Positions 23,385 through 31,758 of a stretch of 49,466 bases of DNA are shown in pieces (positions within the stretch are counted from its first letter, which is position 1; each line of letters opens with the position of its first letter). The notes beneath the pieces are model-generated. The model searched no databases and was not told the DNA's origin. It saw nothing but the letters and a program-made list of their open reading frames with translations. Both the position numbers and the translations under genes were made by a program. The stretch comes from Fidelibacterota bacterium (lineage in GTDB: Bacteria > Fidelibacterota > Marinisomatia > Marinisomatales > TCS56): contig JABMQW010000090.1 of the NCBI GenBank assembly GCA_013203115.1, forward strand, positions 1 through 49,466, read 5' to 3'.

Positions 23385-25250
23385 ATGAATGAAATAAAGA
23401 ACCAAATTTCAGCCTTAATCTTTTCTATCTTGATCGGCGGGCTAAGTGCTGGTGAACCGGAACCCATCCAATTTGCCTGGTTGACAGACACGCATATCGG
23501 CACCTCTACAGCCACGGAGGATCTGCGCCGGGCCGTGGCCGATATTAATTCACTGGATAATATCGCCTTTACCATCATCTCAGGTGATATTGCCGAACTA
23601 GATATCGATGGTTACCTGGATACAGCTAAGGTTATTCTCGATCAACTGGAAACACCGTATTATATCATACCCGGCAATCACGACACCAAATGGTCAGCGT
23701 CGGGGACACGAAAATTCATTGATCTCTGGGGCGATGATAAATTCAATTTCGAGTATGAAAATATCCGTTTCATTGGCATTCATCAAGGACCACTCCTGCG
23801 AATGGGCAACGGATATATTGTTCCCGAGGATCTGTACTGGCTGGATTCGGTACTAACGCAACTGTCTGATCCTTCTCAGAAATTATTGTTTATCACTCAT
23901 TATCCGATCGATTCATCGGTAAGTAACTGGTATCAGTTCCTCGATATCATCAAGCAGTATAATTCCCAGGCCATCCTACACGGACACGGTCACGCCAACC
24001 GGGCTGCCGTATACGAGGATGTTCCTGGTATAATGGGCCGGTCGACCCTGCGTCGCAACGATCCGGTTGGTGGATACAATATCGTGTCGATCTGGCCAGA
24101 CAGTGCCCAATTTAGGGAACGTATCCCAGGCCAGGAAACGTTACCAACCTGGCACCAATTATCGATTGAAGATCAGGAATACGATGTAACCGTAGAATAT
24201 GACCGGCCGGATTTCAGTTCTAATTCGGATTACCCTGAAATCAAAACCAGTTGGAAATATAATACCGGTTATGCCATCGCTTCCGCTCCATCTATCGCTG
24301 GTGATTATGCGATTGTGACGGATGGTGGTGGAAACATCACAGCACTCGATTTGGAAAGCGGATCGCTGGTCTGGGCCAAACAGATTGGTGCTCCAATTTA
24401 TTCTACTGCCGCCCTGGGGCATGAACGGGTCGTCTTCGGAGCTACCGATTCAACGATCTATTGTCTCTCAATTCACGACGGAACACCGATCTGGCAGGTT
24501 AAAACCAATACCCCGGTTGTTGCATCACCAGCTATTCACCAGGGTATTGTTTATTGCGGTGGCAGCGATCATCTGTTTCGGGCAATTGATTTATTGACCG
24601 GCCGGGTAATCTGGGAATTCAAGCAGGTAGAGGGATTTGTGGAATCGATACCGCTGATTCATCGAAAACTGGTTGTATTCGGTGCCTGGGATGGCAATCT
24701 CTATGCCTTGAATACCAGTTCCGGTAAACTAAAATGGAAATGGAATGATGGCCGGCCGGGTATATTGTATTCACCGGCTGTCTGCACCCCCGTTGCTTCC
24801 GGCAAAAAAATCTATATCGTCGCTCCGGACCGGGTCATGTCCTGTATTAATGCCCGAAGCGGAAAAACAATCTGGAGATCAGATCGCTATCAGGTGCGCG
24901 AAAGCATCGGGATTTCAGAGGATTTTAAAACCATCTTCGCCAAGACAATGTGGGACACGGTGGTGGCTTACTCAGCACGCCCTCTGAAAAACACACTGAA
25001 ATGGGCTGTGCATGCCGGTCACGATTATGATATAGATCCATCAGCACCGGTGGAATTCGGAGGCACTGTTTTCTACGGTACTAAGGATGGTTATGTTTTT
25101 GCTCTGAATGCCGATACCGGCTCCCTGAGATGGCGCTATCGCATCGGTGTCGGACTGGTAAACAATATCAATCCGATCAATGCTAATTCAATTCTGGCCA
25201 CTTCAATGGACGGAATCGTTACACGGATCGAAGAAAATAAACCTGATTAA
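23385..25250 (+). CDS. Exported metallophosphoesterase fused to a PQQ-like beta-propeller
   Basis: A short signal peptide (about residues 1-22, ending LSAG) precedes a calcineurin-like phosphoesterase domain (about 25-240). Its metal ligands appear in order: WLTDTHIG (Asp, His), ISGDIAELD (Asp), IPGNHDT (Asn-His), ITHYPID (His) and LHGHGHAN (His-x-His). From about 285 the chain is a propeller of repeated blades with the Trp-docking pattern, such as ITALDLESGSLVWAKQ, IYCLSIHDGTPIWQV, LYALNTSSGKLKWKW and VFALNADTGSLRWRYR. The propeller probably binds a partner or substrate; no PQQ ligand set can be confirmed. It is 18 bases before the CHAD gene. Confidence 0.87.
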   Translation: MNEIKNQISALIFSILIGGLSAGEPEPIQFAWLTDTHIGTSTATEDLRRAVADINSLDNIAFTIISGDIAELDIDGYLDTAKVILDQLETPYYIIPGNHDTKWSASGTRKFIDLWGDDKFNFEYENIRFIGIHQGPLLRMGNGYIVPEDLYWLDSVLTQLSDPSQKLLFITHYPIDSSVSNWYQFLDIIKQYNSQAILHGHGHANRAAVYEDVPGIMGRSTLRRNDPVGGYNIVSIWPDSAQFRERIPGQETLPTWHQLSIEDQEYDVTVEYDRPDFSSNSDYPEIKTSWKYNTGYAIASAPSIAGDYAIVTDGGGNITALDLESGSLVWAKQIGAPIYSTAALGHERVVFGATDSTIYCLSIHDGTPIWQVKTNTPVVASPAIHQGIVYCGGSDHLFRAIDLLTGRVIWEFKQVEGFVESIPLIHRKLVVFGAWDGNLYALNTSSGKLKWKWNDGRPGILYSPAVCTPVASGKKIYIVAPDRVMSCINARSGKTIWRSDRYQVRESIGISEDFKTIFAKTMWDTVVAYSARPLKNTLKWAVHAGHDYDIDPSAPVEFGGTVFYGTKDGYVFALNADTGSLRWRYRIGVGLVNNINPINANSILATSMDGIVTRIEENKPD

Positions 25251-25269
25251 GGTCTTCACGATCAGCACT

Positions 25270-26124
25270 ATGAATCTGGCCGATACTGATATCACTCAGA
25301 TCCTCTCCAAAGGAAACCGGTTGCGCGCTCGGAAAGTTATCAACTGCCTGAATGAAGTACTGACCGATCCCACACCTACGGCGACCCACGATTTAAGTAC
25401 ATCCTTAAGGCGATTACTGATGGGCCATCAAGTTACCAACCAGTTATACCGCTGGAAACTGTTCCGAAAAAAAGATCTCAGCCAAATCCAGATATTTCGA
25501 AGACAATTGGGAAATGTTCGCGATATCCAGGAAATAACTTTAAAAATACAGAACAGGACTCCTGTTACAAACACCGCAAAATGCTTTTTAAACAATCTCA
25601 TTGAAAAAGAAATTGATGTAACACAATCAATTGTAGCAGCAATACAGGCTTTAGATCACACCCCGATTGTCAGTTGCGCCGAAGTGACCTATTATCACAG
25701 CTTATTACAAGCAACTTTAAAAAAATCATTACCAGATTTGATAACCAATTCCTACACCAAGGTCGCTTCTCTGTTTGAGTCGGCTGTCATGGGCAGCGAT
25801 GATCAAGCCCTGCATCAAATGCGCGTGCGCTACAAGCGTTTGCGCTACAGCATTGAACTGCTGGCACCGGCTCTGGTTGATATTTCAAAGGCAAAGCTGG
25901 CCTACTTGCGATCCTTTCAGCAGATTTTGGGCGAGGCGCATGACTGGTTAATAATCGATGAAGCCATTAAGGAATATATTTTAAACACAGGGCAAACCGA
26001 AGTAGATCAATTAATGCTAAAAATCGAACAATTACGTTTTGACGCGCACCAAAAAGCACGCAAGTACTTCGCTGATGAACGGTCTAATTTGCAATTTTTT
26101 ATCAGTTCAATAACATCTAAATAA
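25270..26124 (+). CDS. CHAD domain protein
   Basis: The start at 25270 is chosen because a more upstream in-frame start would lie within the preceding gene. The 284-residue protein is all-helical with two CHAD halves: conserved basic/His motifs appear as ATHDLSTSLRRL, FRRQLGNVRDIQEI, LHQMRVRYKRLRYSIELL and FQQILGEAHDWLII. CHAD domains bind inorganic polyphosphate through such Lys/Arg patches. With a phosphoesterase gene just upstream, a role in polyphosphate or phosphate handling is possible, but this is inference. Confidence 0.87.
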   Translation: MNLADTDITQILSKGNRLRARKVINCLNEVLTDPTPTATHDLSTSLRRLLMGHQVTNQLYRWKLFRKKDLSQIQIFRRQLGNVRDIQEITLKIQNRTPVTNTAKCFLNNLIEKEIDVTQSIVAAIQALDHTPIVSCAEVTYYHSLLQATLKKSLPDLITNSYTKVASLFESAVMGSDDQALHQMRVRYKRLRYSIELLAPALVDISKAKLAYLRSFQQILGEAHDWLIIDEAIKEYILNTGQTEVDQLMLKIEQLRFDAHQKARKYFADERSNLQFFISSITSK

Positions 26125-26218
26125 TCCTCGGACCGTCAATCTCTGGCAGTTAGTACCGTAAATTCATCTCAATACTTTAATAATTATGTTTGGTTGTTTT
26201 AATTGCTCTTTTTAAATT

Positions 26219-26236
26219 ATTGAGTGACTACTCAAT
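26219..26236. promoter_or_regulatory. TetR-type operator 1, overlapping the regulator's start codon
   Basis: ATTGAGT-GACT-ACTCAAT is a perfect 7-bp inverted repeat with a 4-bp spacer. It recurs at 26823 with one change (17 of 18 bases). The GTG start of the TetR gene (26224) lies inside the left half. A repressor bound here could block both transcription and use of the start region. Confidence 0.7.
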
Positions 26237-26805
26237 CACATATTGAAAAAAGAGCCAAAATTTTAGACGCTGCTCTGCACCTGTTTGTGGATCAAGGCTT
26301 TCACGCCACGCCCACAGCAGCCATTTCCAAAGCGGCGGGCGTTTCAGCCGGGATACTTTTTCATTATTTCAAGACTAAGGAAGATTTGATCTACACCCTG
26401 TTCCTGGAGACCAAGCTGGAATTCTACCGGGTGATGATGACTGGCCTGGATAAGGTCAAATCCCCGGAAGGAAAATTCCGCCTGATCTGGTCCAATATGT
26501 GGAATTACGGTGTGGACCAGCCCCATAAATTCAAATTTGTTCAACAGATTCACAATTCACCTTTCGAAGATAAAATCAAAGAGGATAATGCTATTCTGGA
26601 TATGACCGATAAGATGACTCAGTCGATCCACGCTGCTATCGATGCCGGTATTCTAAAGAATGTGCCGATTGAACTGCACATGAACAATTTTTATTTTCTA
26701 ATCCTCGGACTGGTGGAACTGATCTGGCAGAAACCGGAATTACGTAATAACAATACTTTCATTGAACAAGCCTGGGAATGTTTTTGGGATTGCCATAAGA
26801 CTTAA
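26224..26805 (+). CDS. TetR-family transcriptional regulator
   Basis: The N-terminal domain is typical: AKILDAALHLFVDQGFHATPTAAISKAAGVSAGILFHYFKTKEDLIY, quoted here only by its landmarks ILDAALHLF, ISKAAGVS and LFHYFKTKEDL. The 193-residue length fits. The start is GTG at 26224, which gives the usual 9-10 residues before the first helix; no Shine-Dalgarno sequence is visible. Operators at 26219 and 26823 flank the gene, so it probably represses itself and the MBL hydrolase/SDR/phosphoesterase genes downstream. The ligand-binding half has no recognisable ligand specificity. Confidence 0.9.
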   Translation: MTTQSHIEKRAKILDAALHLFVDQGFHATPTAAISKAAGVSAGILFHYFKTKEDLIYTLFLETKLEFYRVMMTGLDKVKSPEGKFRLIWSNMWNYGVDQPHKFKFVQQIHNSPFEDKIKEDNAILDMTDKMTQSIHAAIDAGILKNVPIELHMNNFYFLILGLVELIWQKPELRNNNTFIEQAWECFWDCHKT

Positions 26806-26822
26806 AAAATTTTACTACTAAT

Positions 26823-26840
26823 ACTGAGTGACTACTCAAT
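26823..26840. promoter_or_regulatory. TetR-type operator 2, before the MBL hydrolase gene
   Basis: ACTGAGTGACTACTCAAT repeats operator 1 with a single base change in the left arm. It lies 13 bases before the start of the downstream hydrolase gene, where a bound repressor would block transcription initiation or elongation. Confidence 0.7.
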
Positions 26841-26853
26841 CAGATTTTATTTT

Positions 26854-27981
26854 ATGAATAGAAGGAAATTAATGCTACTGATTATCATGCTGCTCGCTGC
26901 AAGCTGGCTATCGGCCTTAGGAATCCGACAGTACCGGGCTCGAACGCTAGTATCGACAACAATGGCTGAAAACGCCGTTAACTACAAAGGGCGGAAGTTT
27001 TACAATCGCTTGCCCTCCGATAAACTAAATTTTACCAATATGCTAAAAACTACCATTAAATTTATTCGTGCCGGTATCCCCGATAAATATCCGGCCGAAC
27101 CATTGCCAGTAATCCCAATTACTGACCAGTTTGATCAAGCACCCTCACCTGACCTGCGCTTCGCCTGGCTAGGACATTCCTCTGTGATCCTCGAAATTGA
27201 AGGGCAACGGCTGCTCATCGATCCCATGCTGTCGGAACGGTCGTCAATGGTGCAGTGGGCCGGTCCCAAACGCTTCCAACCGGCGCCGATTAAAATCGAA
27301 AACCTGCCGGAGGCCAATGCAGTTTTAATCTCCCACGACCATTTTGACCACCTTGATAAAGTGGTCGTTAAAACTCTGGCAGATCGCGAATTATTATTTC
27401 TTGTACCGATTGGCATCGGTCGCAGGCTGCATGATTGGGGTATCCCGGCCGATAAAATTGTGGAACTGAACTGGTGGGATCGATACGACCTGGACGGACT
27501 GCAAATAGTTGCCATACCAGCCCGCCATTTTTCCGGCCGCGGCCTACTGGACAGGGACATGACTCTCTGGACATCCTGGTCAATAATCGGCAAAAACCAG
27601 CGTGTATTTTTCAGTGGTGATACGGGACTGACACCAGAAATGGCCGAAATCGGCCAGCAGTATGGTCCCTTCGATCTAACCTTTATCGAGATCGGCGCCT
27701 ACGACAAAGCCTGGAGTTCGATCCATGCCGGACCTGTAAATGCAGTTAAAATCCACCAACAACTGAAAGGTACCCGACTGGTACCAATCCATTGGGCCAC
27801 CTTCGATCTGGCCCTTCACAGTTGGTACACCCCAGCCGAAGAATTAGTAAAAGAAGCAGACGCAAATTCAGCTAACCTGATCACCCCCATGATCGGCGAA
27901 ATTGTAAATCCTGCCCAGTATGAAAATCAGTACTGGTGGCAGCAATACATGAATGATCCTCAATATTCACCTGGGAAATAG
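26854..27981 (+). CDS. MBL-fold metal-dependent hydrolase (NAPE-PLD/UlaG-like)
   Basis: After an N-terminal membrane segment (residues 5-24), the metallo-beta-lactamase core shows FAWLGHSSVILEIEG, then the metal motif SHDHFDHLD, PARHFSGRG, FFSGDTGLTPEM, and IHWATFDLALH at the end. This pattern and order is that of N-acyl-phosphatidylethanolamine phospholipase D-like enzymes, which act on phospholipid headgroups, anchored at the membrane. It follows the second TetR operator, so it is probably repressed by the upstream regulator. The SDR gene starts nine bases after its stop. Confidence 0.87.
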   Translation: MNRRKLMLLIIMLLAASWLSALGIRQYRARTLVSTTMAENAVNYKGRKFYNRLPSDKLNFTNMLKTTIKFIRAGIPDKYPAEPLPVIPITDQFDQAPSPDLRFAWLGHSSVILEIEGQRLLIDPMLSERSSMVQWAGPKRFQPAPIKIENLPEANAVLISHDHFDHLDKVVVKTLADRELLFLVPIGIGRRLHDWGIPADKIVELNWWDRYDLDGLQIVAIPARHFSGRGLLDRDMTLWTSWSIIGKNQRVFFSGDTGLTPEMAEIGQQYGPFDLTFIEIGAYDKAWSSIHAGPVNAVKIHQQLKGTRLVPIHWATFDLALHSWYTPAEELVKEADANSANLITPMIGEIVNPAQYENQYWWQQYMNDPQYSPGK

Positions 27982-27990
27982 GAGTTAATT

Positions 27991-28890
27991 ATGGAACTAA
28001 ATTTTGAAATACCGAATCTGACTGGAAAAATCACTATCGTTACCGGGGCCAACAGCGGAATCGGACTGGAAACCGCCCGCGCTTTTGCCGCCCATGGCGC
28101 CACTGTTGTAATGGCCTGCCGCAACCTGGAAAAAGCGCAATCGGCAGCAAGTGAAATCCGCAATACCAATCCCAAAGCCAAATTGGATTTGCTGGAACTG
28201 GATCTGGCCAGCCTGGAATCGGTCCGCAAATTTGCAGACGATTTCAGCGCCAAATACGATCGCCTGGACATCCTGGCCAATAACGCTGGCGTCATGGCCT
28301 TGCCTGAGCATTATAAAACAGCCGATGGCTTTGAGATGCAATTTGGCACCAATCACCTGGGACATTTTGCGCTTACCGGGTTTCTTTTACCGCTAATTAA
28401 AAAGACAGCAGCAGCTCGAGTCATTACTGTTGCTAGCATGGCACACAATATGGGAAAATTTGATCAGGACAACCTAAATGCTGAAAAAGGTTATAAGAAA
28501 TCCTCCGTCTATGGATTAACTAAATTGTCCAATCTGCTCTTCGCTTACGAGTTGCAACGTAAATTCGAAAACCATAATATTGATTCCATTGCTGTAGCTG
28601 CCCACCCGGGCTGGACCGCCACTAATCTACAACAGTACATGGGTGTCGCGAATTTTTTGAATAGATTTATTGCCCAGACACCTCCGATGGGTGCCTTACC
28701 AACAATTCGTGCCGCAGTTGCCAGCAACGTAAACGGTGGTGAATATTATGGTCCCAAAAACTGGGGCGGCTGGCGCGGCCCGGCTGTTAAAGTCCAATCC
28801 AATGCCTCTTCCCATAATGAAACTGATGCTGCCGCGCTGTGGGTTGCTTCGGAAAAACTGACCGGTGTCAACTTCAACTGGGAAACTTAA
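27991..28890 (+). CDS. Short-chain dehydrogenase/reductase (retinol-dehydrogenase-like)
   Basis: The NAD(P)-binding motif is TGANSGIG (about residues 18-25), followed by NNAGVM (about 96) and the catalytic Tyr-x3-Lys in SVYGLTKLSN, with a Ser in the ITVASMAH strand. The sequence from start to LNAEKGYKKSSVYG resembles eukaryote-like RDH/WWOX-type SDRs common in bacteria. A clear AGGAG lies before the ATG. It oxidises or reduces an alcohol or carbonyl group; the substrate is unknown, but membrane-lipid neighbours make a lipophilic one plausible. It is in the TetR-controlled gene set. Confidence 0.9.
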   Translation: MELNFEIPNLTGKITIVTGANSGIGLETARAFAAHGATVVMACRNLEKAQSAASEIRNTNPKAKLDLLELDLASLESVRKFADDFSAKYDRLDILANNAGVMALPEHYKTADGFEMQFGTNHLGHFALTGFLLPLIKKTAAARVITVASMAHNMGKFDQDNLNAEKGYKKSSVYGLTKLSNLLFAYELQRKFENHNIDSIAVAAHPGWTATNLQQYMGVANFLNRFIAQTPPMGALPTIRAAVASNVNGGEYYGPKNWGGWRGPAVKVQSNASSHNETDAAALWVASEKLTGVNFNWET

Positions 28891-28931
28891 TCCACTTCTT
28901 ATCATTAAATGCAACTTGAATTCAAAAATAA

Positions 28932-30146
28932 ATGCAAAGAATACCAATGATATTTCTGTTTGTGGTACTGGCAGTTCTAGGATTGATATACGGCTATGTG
29001 GGCTTGCGGATTATCCCGACCCTGGGACTTAACACACCCTGGGTTATAGCGCTCTGGGTACTTATTGCCGTCCTGGCCCTGCTTTCTTTGGCGGGACCAG
29101 TCTTGCGCTTTAATGGCGTTGAAAACCGTTTTACTGATTTCATGTCATGGATTGGTTATACCAGTCTGGGCTTTTTTATATTGACTCTGACGGTTGTTAT
29201 CACCCGCGATCTTGGCTGGGGGCTGTGGCTTGGCGGAACGAAAATCCTGGCCTGGATTACAAGTCTGACTGGCAATGAAACCGAAACAACCATCACCGAT
29301 CCTAGCAAACGCCAGTTTGTCGTCACCGCTATGAATCTGGGATTATTGACCCTGACGACCAGCTTGTCGGCCTATGGGTATTTCCAGGCCCGGCGCAAGC
29401 CGGACGTAATTGAAGTGGATGTGCCAATCACCAATTTACCGGAGGGTTTGGATGGTTTTAAAATCGTCCAGATCTCCGATATTCATGTGGGCCCGACCAT
29501 CAAGCGCGATTTTGTTCAGCAGGTGACCGACCAGGTGAATGCTCTAAAACCGGATCTGGTGGTTCTCACCGGCGACTTGGTCGACGGATCGGTCAGCCAT
29601 TTATCGAATGATGTGGCACCCCTAATAAATCTCAGGGCACCCTATGGAAAATTTTTTATTACTGGTAATCATGAATATTATTCCGGGGTCGAGCATTGGT
29701 TGCAAGAAACTGAACGAATTGGCTTTACCAATCTGGTCAATGAATATAGGCTGGTGGATGTAAAGGGAGCCAAGCTAACAGTGGCCGGAGTCACTGACCT
29801 GGAAGCAGGCCGCATCCTCCCCAAGCACGCGACTGATCCTCAGGCAGCCCTGAAGGGTGCACCAGCTGACTCAACCAAACTACTCTTAGCCCACCAGCCA
29901 AACAGCATTTATTCCGCTGAAGAATTGGGTGTGGATCTACAACTATCCGGTCATACCCATGGCGGACAGTTCAAACCTTTTAATCTGGTTGTAGCACGAG
30001 CTCATTCTTATCTGGCTGGTTTATACAACCATAAGGGAACCTGGGTTTATGTAAATCGTGGGACCGGTTACTGGGGTCCGCCTCTGCGAATTGGTATTCC
30101 AAATGAGATAACGGTTATACGGTTGACTAGAGCGAAAAAGAGTTAA
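28932..30146 (+). CDS. Membrane-bound metallophosphoesterase (YkuE-like)
   Basis: Four transmembrane helices are in the first 145 residues (about 5-27, 38-58, 73-95, 130-150). The catalytic domain then begins: VQISDIHVGPT (Asp, His), LTGDLVDGS (Asp), ITGNHEYYSG (Asn-His), LLAHQPN (His) and LSGHTHGGQF (His-x-His), giving the full ligand set. YkuE-type enzymes act on the outer side of the membrane, on UDP-sugar or lipid-linked phosphates. The gene lies 42 bases after the SDR gene and ends at the repeat tract 30145-30249. Confidence 0.88.
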   Translation: MQRIPMIFLFVVLAVLGLIYGYVGLRIIPTLGLNTPWVIALWVLIAVLALLSLAGPVLRFNGVENRFTDFMSWIGYTSLGFFILTLTVVITRDLGWGLWLGGTKILAWITSLTGNETETTITDPSKRQFVVTAMNLGLLTLTTSLSAYGYFQARRKPDVIEVDVPITNLPEGLDGFKIVQISDIHVGPTIKRDFVQQVTDQVNALKPDLVVLTGDLVDGSVSHLSNDVAPLINLRAPYGKFFITGNHEYYSGVEHWLQETERIGFTNLVNEYRLVDVKGAKLTVAGVTDLEAGRILPKHATDPQAALKGAPADSTKLLLAHQPNSIYSAEELGVDLQLSGHTHGGQFKPFNLVVARAHSYLAGLYNHKGTWVYVNRGTGYWGPPLRIGIPNEITVIRLTRAKKS

Positions 30147-30180
30147 CCACTGAGACACAGAGGCACAGAGATCACAAAGA
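30145..30180. repeat. Intergenic repeat unit of the ACCACTGAGACACAGAGG type
   Basis: AACCACTGAGACACAGAGGC and the following CACAGAG-rich bases match a repeat type I know to be scattered between genes in many environmental bacteria. It starts at the stop codon of the phosphoesterase gene. Only one copy was found here. Confidence 0.45.
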
Positions 30181-30219
30181 AAAATATTAAAGGATAAATG
30201 TTTAGTAAAAAGCTACCTG

Positions 30220-30249
30220 AACCACAGATTTCACGGATTACACAGATTA
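30220..30249. repeat. Intergenic repeat unit of the CCACAGATTTCACGGATTACACAG type
   Basis: The motif AACCACAGATTTCACGGATT followed by ACACAGATTA has internal three-fold CACAGATT-like periodicity. It belongs to the same class of short intergenic repeats as the unit at 30145, often found next to it. No gene is present in 30147-30342. Confidence 0.45.
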
Positions 30250-30342
30250 CTTATTACAAATCACTCATTGCTTCTTATTATTACTCATCACATCAGTTTT
30301 GATGAACCACAGTTGTTGCACCAAAATTGAACTTCAATATAC

Positions 30343-31692
30343 TTAATGCAGCTTCAGGATACTTCCCCCTATAAATTCCCGCAGCAGGCAATCCGGAGGC
30401 AAAATTGATTCATCATCATACTGCTCAATTTCGGATAATAAATTATTAATACGTTCAGCCCTAACATAAGCATCGCGGCGCGCTGAATCATCTTTCCAGG
30501 TTGCGACTAATTCCGGCAAATAATGAAACAGATGTTTTTTCAAATATGGCAACTCGTAGGGCAGAGAACCATTTAACACAAAATCCACATTGTGAATAAA
30601 CGGAATAATATGTTTCAATTCACTGCGGCGCACATAATGCCAGTGACCAACAGTCTTCATTGGATCATAGGCGCGCTGCGCTTTATCACGCACCATTCGT
30701 CGTAATAAACGGATATCAGCCCAACGAATCCACTGCCCGACATTATTGCGTAATTGGGTGATTGTCTCGATATAAACTTTATATTTCCGGTTATCAGGAA
30801 CACTGCGGGTCATAGGTTCATGCAGGCCGTGCAGGGTATCAAGCAAAATTACCTGATTTGGTTTGATTGATACGATTTCACCATCATTAAACCGCTTTCC
30901 CACGCCAAAATCATAGCGCGGTATCTGCACTGTTTCACCACTTATCAATTTTTCAAGATGTTCATTGATCAAGGCAATATCAAGCGCTACCGGCTGCTCA
31001 AAGTCGTAATCACCATGCTCATCTTTGGGGTGCATTTCCAGATCGAAGAAATAGTGGTCAAGATTCAAAGGAAAAGTATCAATGCCCAGTTTATTCAGAT
31101 TAGCCGATAATTTAGCCGTAGTGGTGGATTTCCCGGATGAGGACGGCCCGGCAACTATGATAAGGCGCAGGTCATCTTGCACTGTGGCAATTGATTCGGC
31201 CGCCAAAACAAGATTTTGATCATATAATTGATCAGCTTCGCGCACCAGGTCGGGAAAACTACCTTCATTAATACGCTGGTTTAATTTTCCGGTAGTTTCG
31301 CAACTATGATCAATATTCCAGATTAAAGTTTCCAGAATCATTTTGTAGGGCAGGGAAGTATCCTTGCCATGCCGTTCGGATCTGCGATGGCGTTCACGCC
31401 GGCGATAATCACGGTAAAGTATATATGCTTTCGCAGTTCTGGCATTACCGTTTTCGATCAATACTTTTTCGATAATATCCTGGATTTCCTCCACCAAAGG
31501 GATATGCGGCGGCGTATAATATTCATTTAACAGATTTACAACCTTCCGGGCAATCTCCTTGCTTAATTCCCGGTCATGCCCTCCCACTTCCAAAGCTGCC
31601 CGGTAAACGGCACTTACGATTTTTTCCGTTTCAAAGGGGACCGTACGTCCATCACGTTTAATTATCTTGCTGATTCTATTATCGATAGCCAT
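30343..31692 (-). CDS. ATP-cone domain fused to uridine kinase/phosphoribulokinase-like domain
   Basis: Residues 7-97 form an ATP-cone (KIIKRDGRTVPFETEKIVSA start, ENGNARTAKAYILYRDYR end), known as an allosteric nucleotide-sensing domain in ribonucleotide reductases and NrdR. After a helical linker the kinase domain has a P-loop GPSSSGKST (182-190), NLDHYFFD (substrate Asp), QIPRYDFGVGKR and VILLDTLHGLHEPM. This is the uridine-kinase-like family, here 449 residues. It would phosphorylate uridine/cytidine or a related compound and could be tuned by ATP/dATP levels. It is probably last of a leftward set with lgt and the acylase gene, with a 66-base gap to lgt. Confidence 0.85.
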   Translation of the reverse strand: MAIDNRISKIIKRDGRTVPFETEKIVSAVYRAALEVGGHDRELSKEIARKVVNLLNEYYTPPHIPLVEEIQDIIEKVLIENGNARTAKAYILYRDYRRRERHRRSERHGKDTSLPYKMILETLIWNIDHSCETTGKLNQRINEGSFPDLVREADQLYDQNLVLAAESIATVQDDLRLIIVAGPSSSGKSTTTAKLSANLNKLGIDTFPLNLDHYFFDLEMHPKDEHGDYDFEQPVALDIALINEHLEKLISGETVQIPRYDFGVGKRFNDGEIVSIKPNQVILLDTLHGLHEPMTRSVPDNRKYKVYIETITQLRNNVGQWIRWADIRLLRRMVRDKAQRAYDPMKTVGHWHYVRRSELKHIIPFIHNVDFVLNGSLPYELPYLKKHLFHYLPELVATWKDDSARRDAYVRAERINNLLSEIEQYDDESILPPDCLLREFIGGSILKLH

Positions 31693-31758
31693 TCCAATTC
31701 CTTTTAATTTTTTAAAGATAGTTAAAATTAGGTCAGATTAACTTCGGGCACAAGGAAC

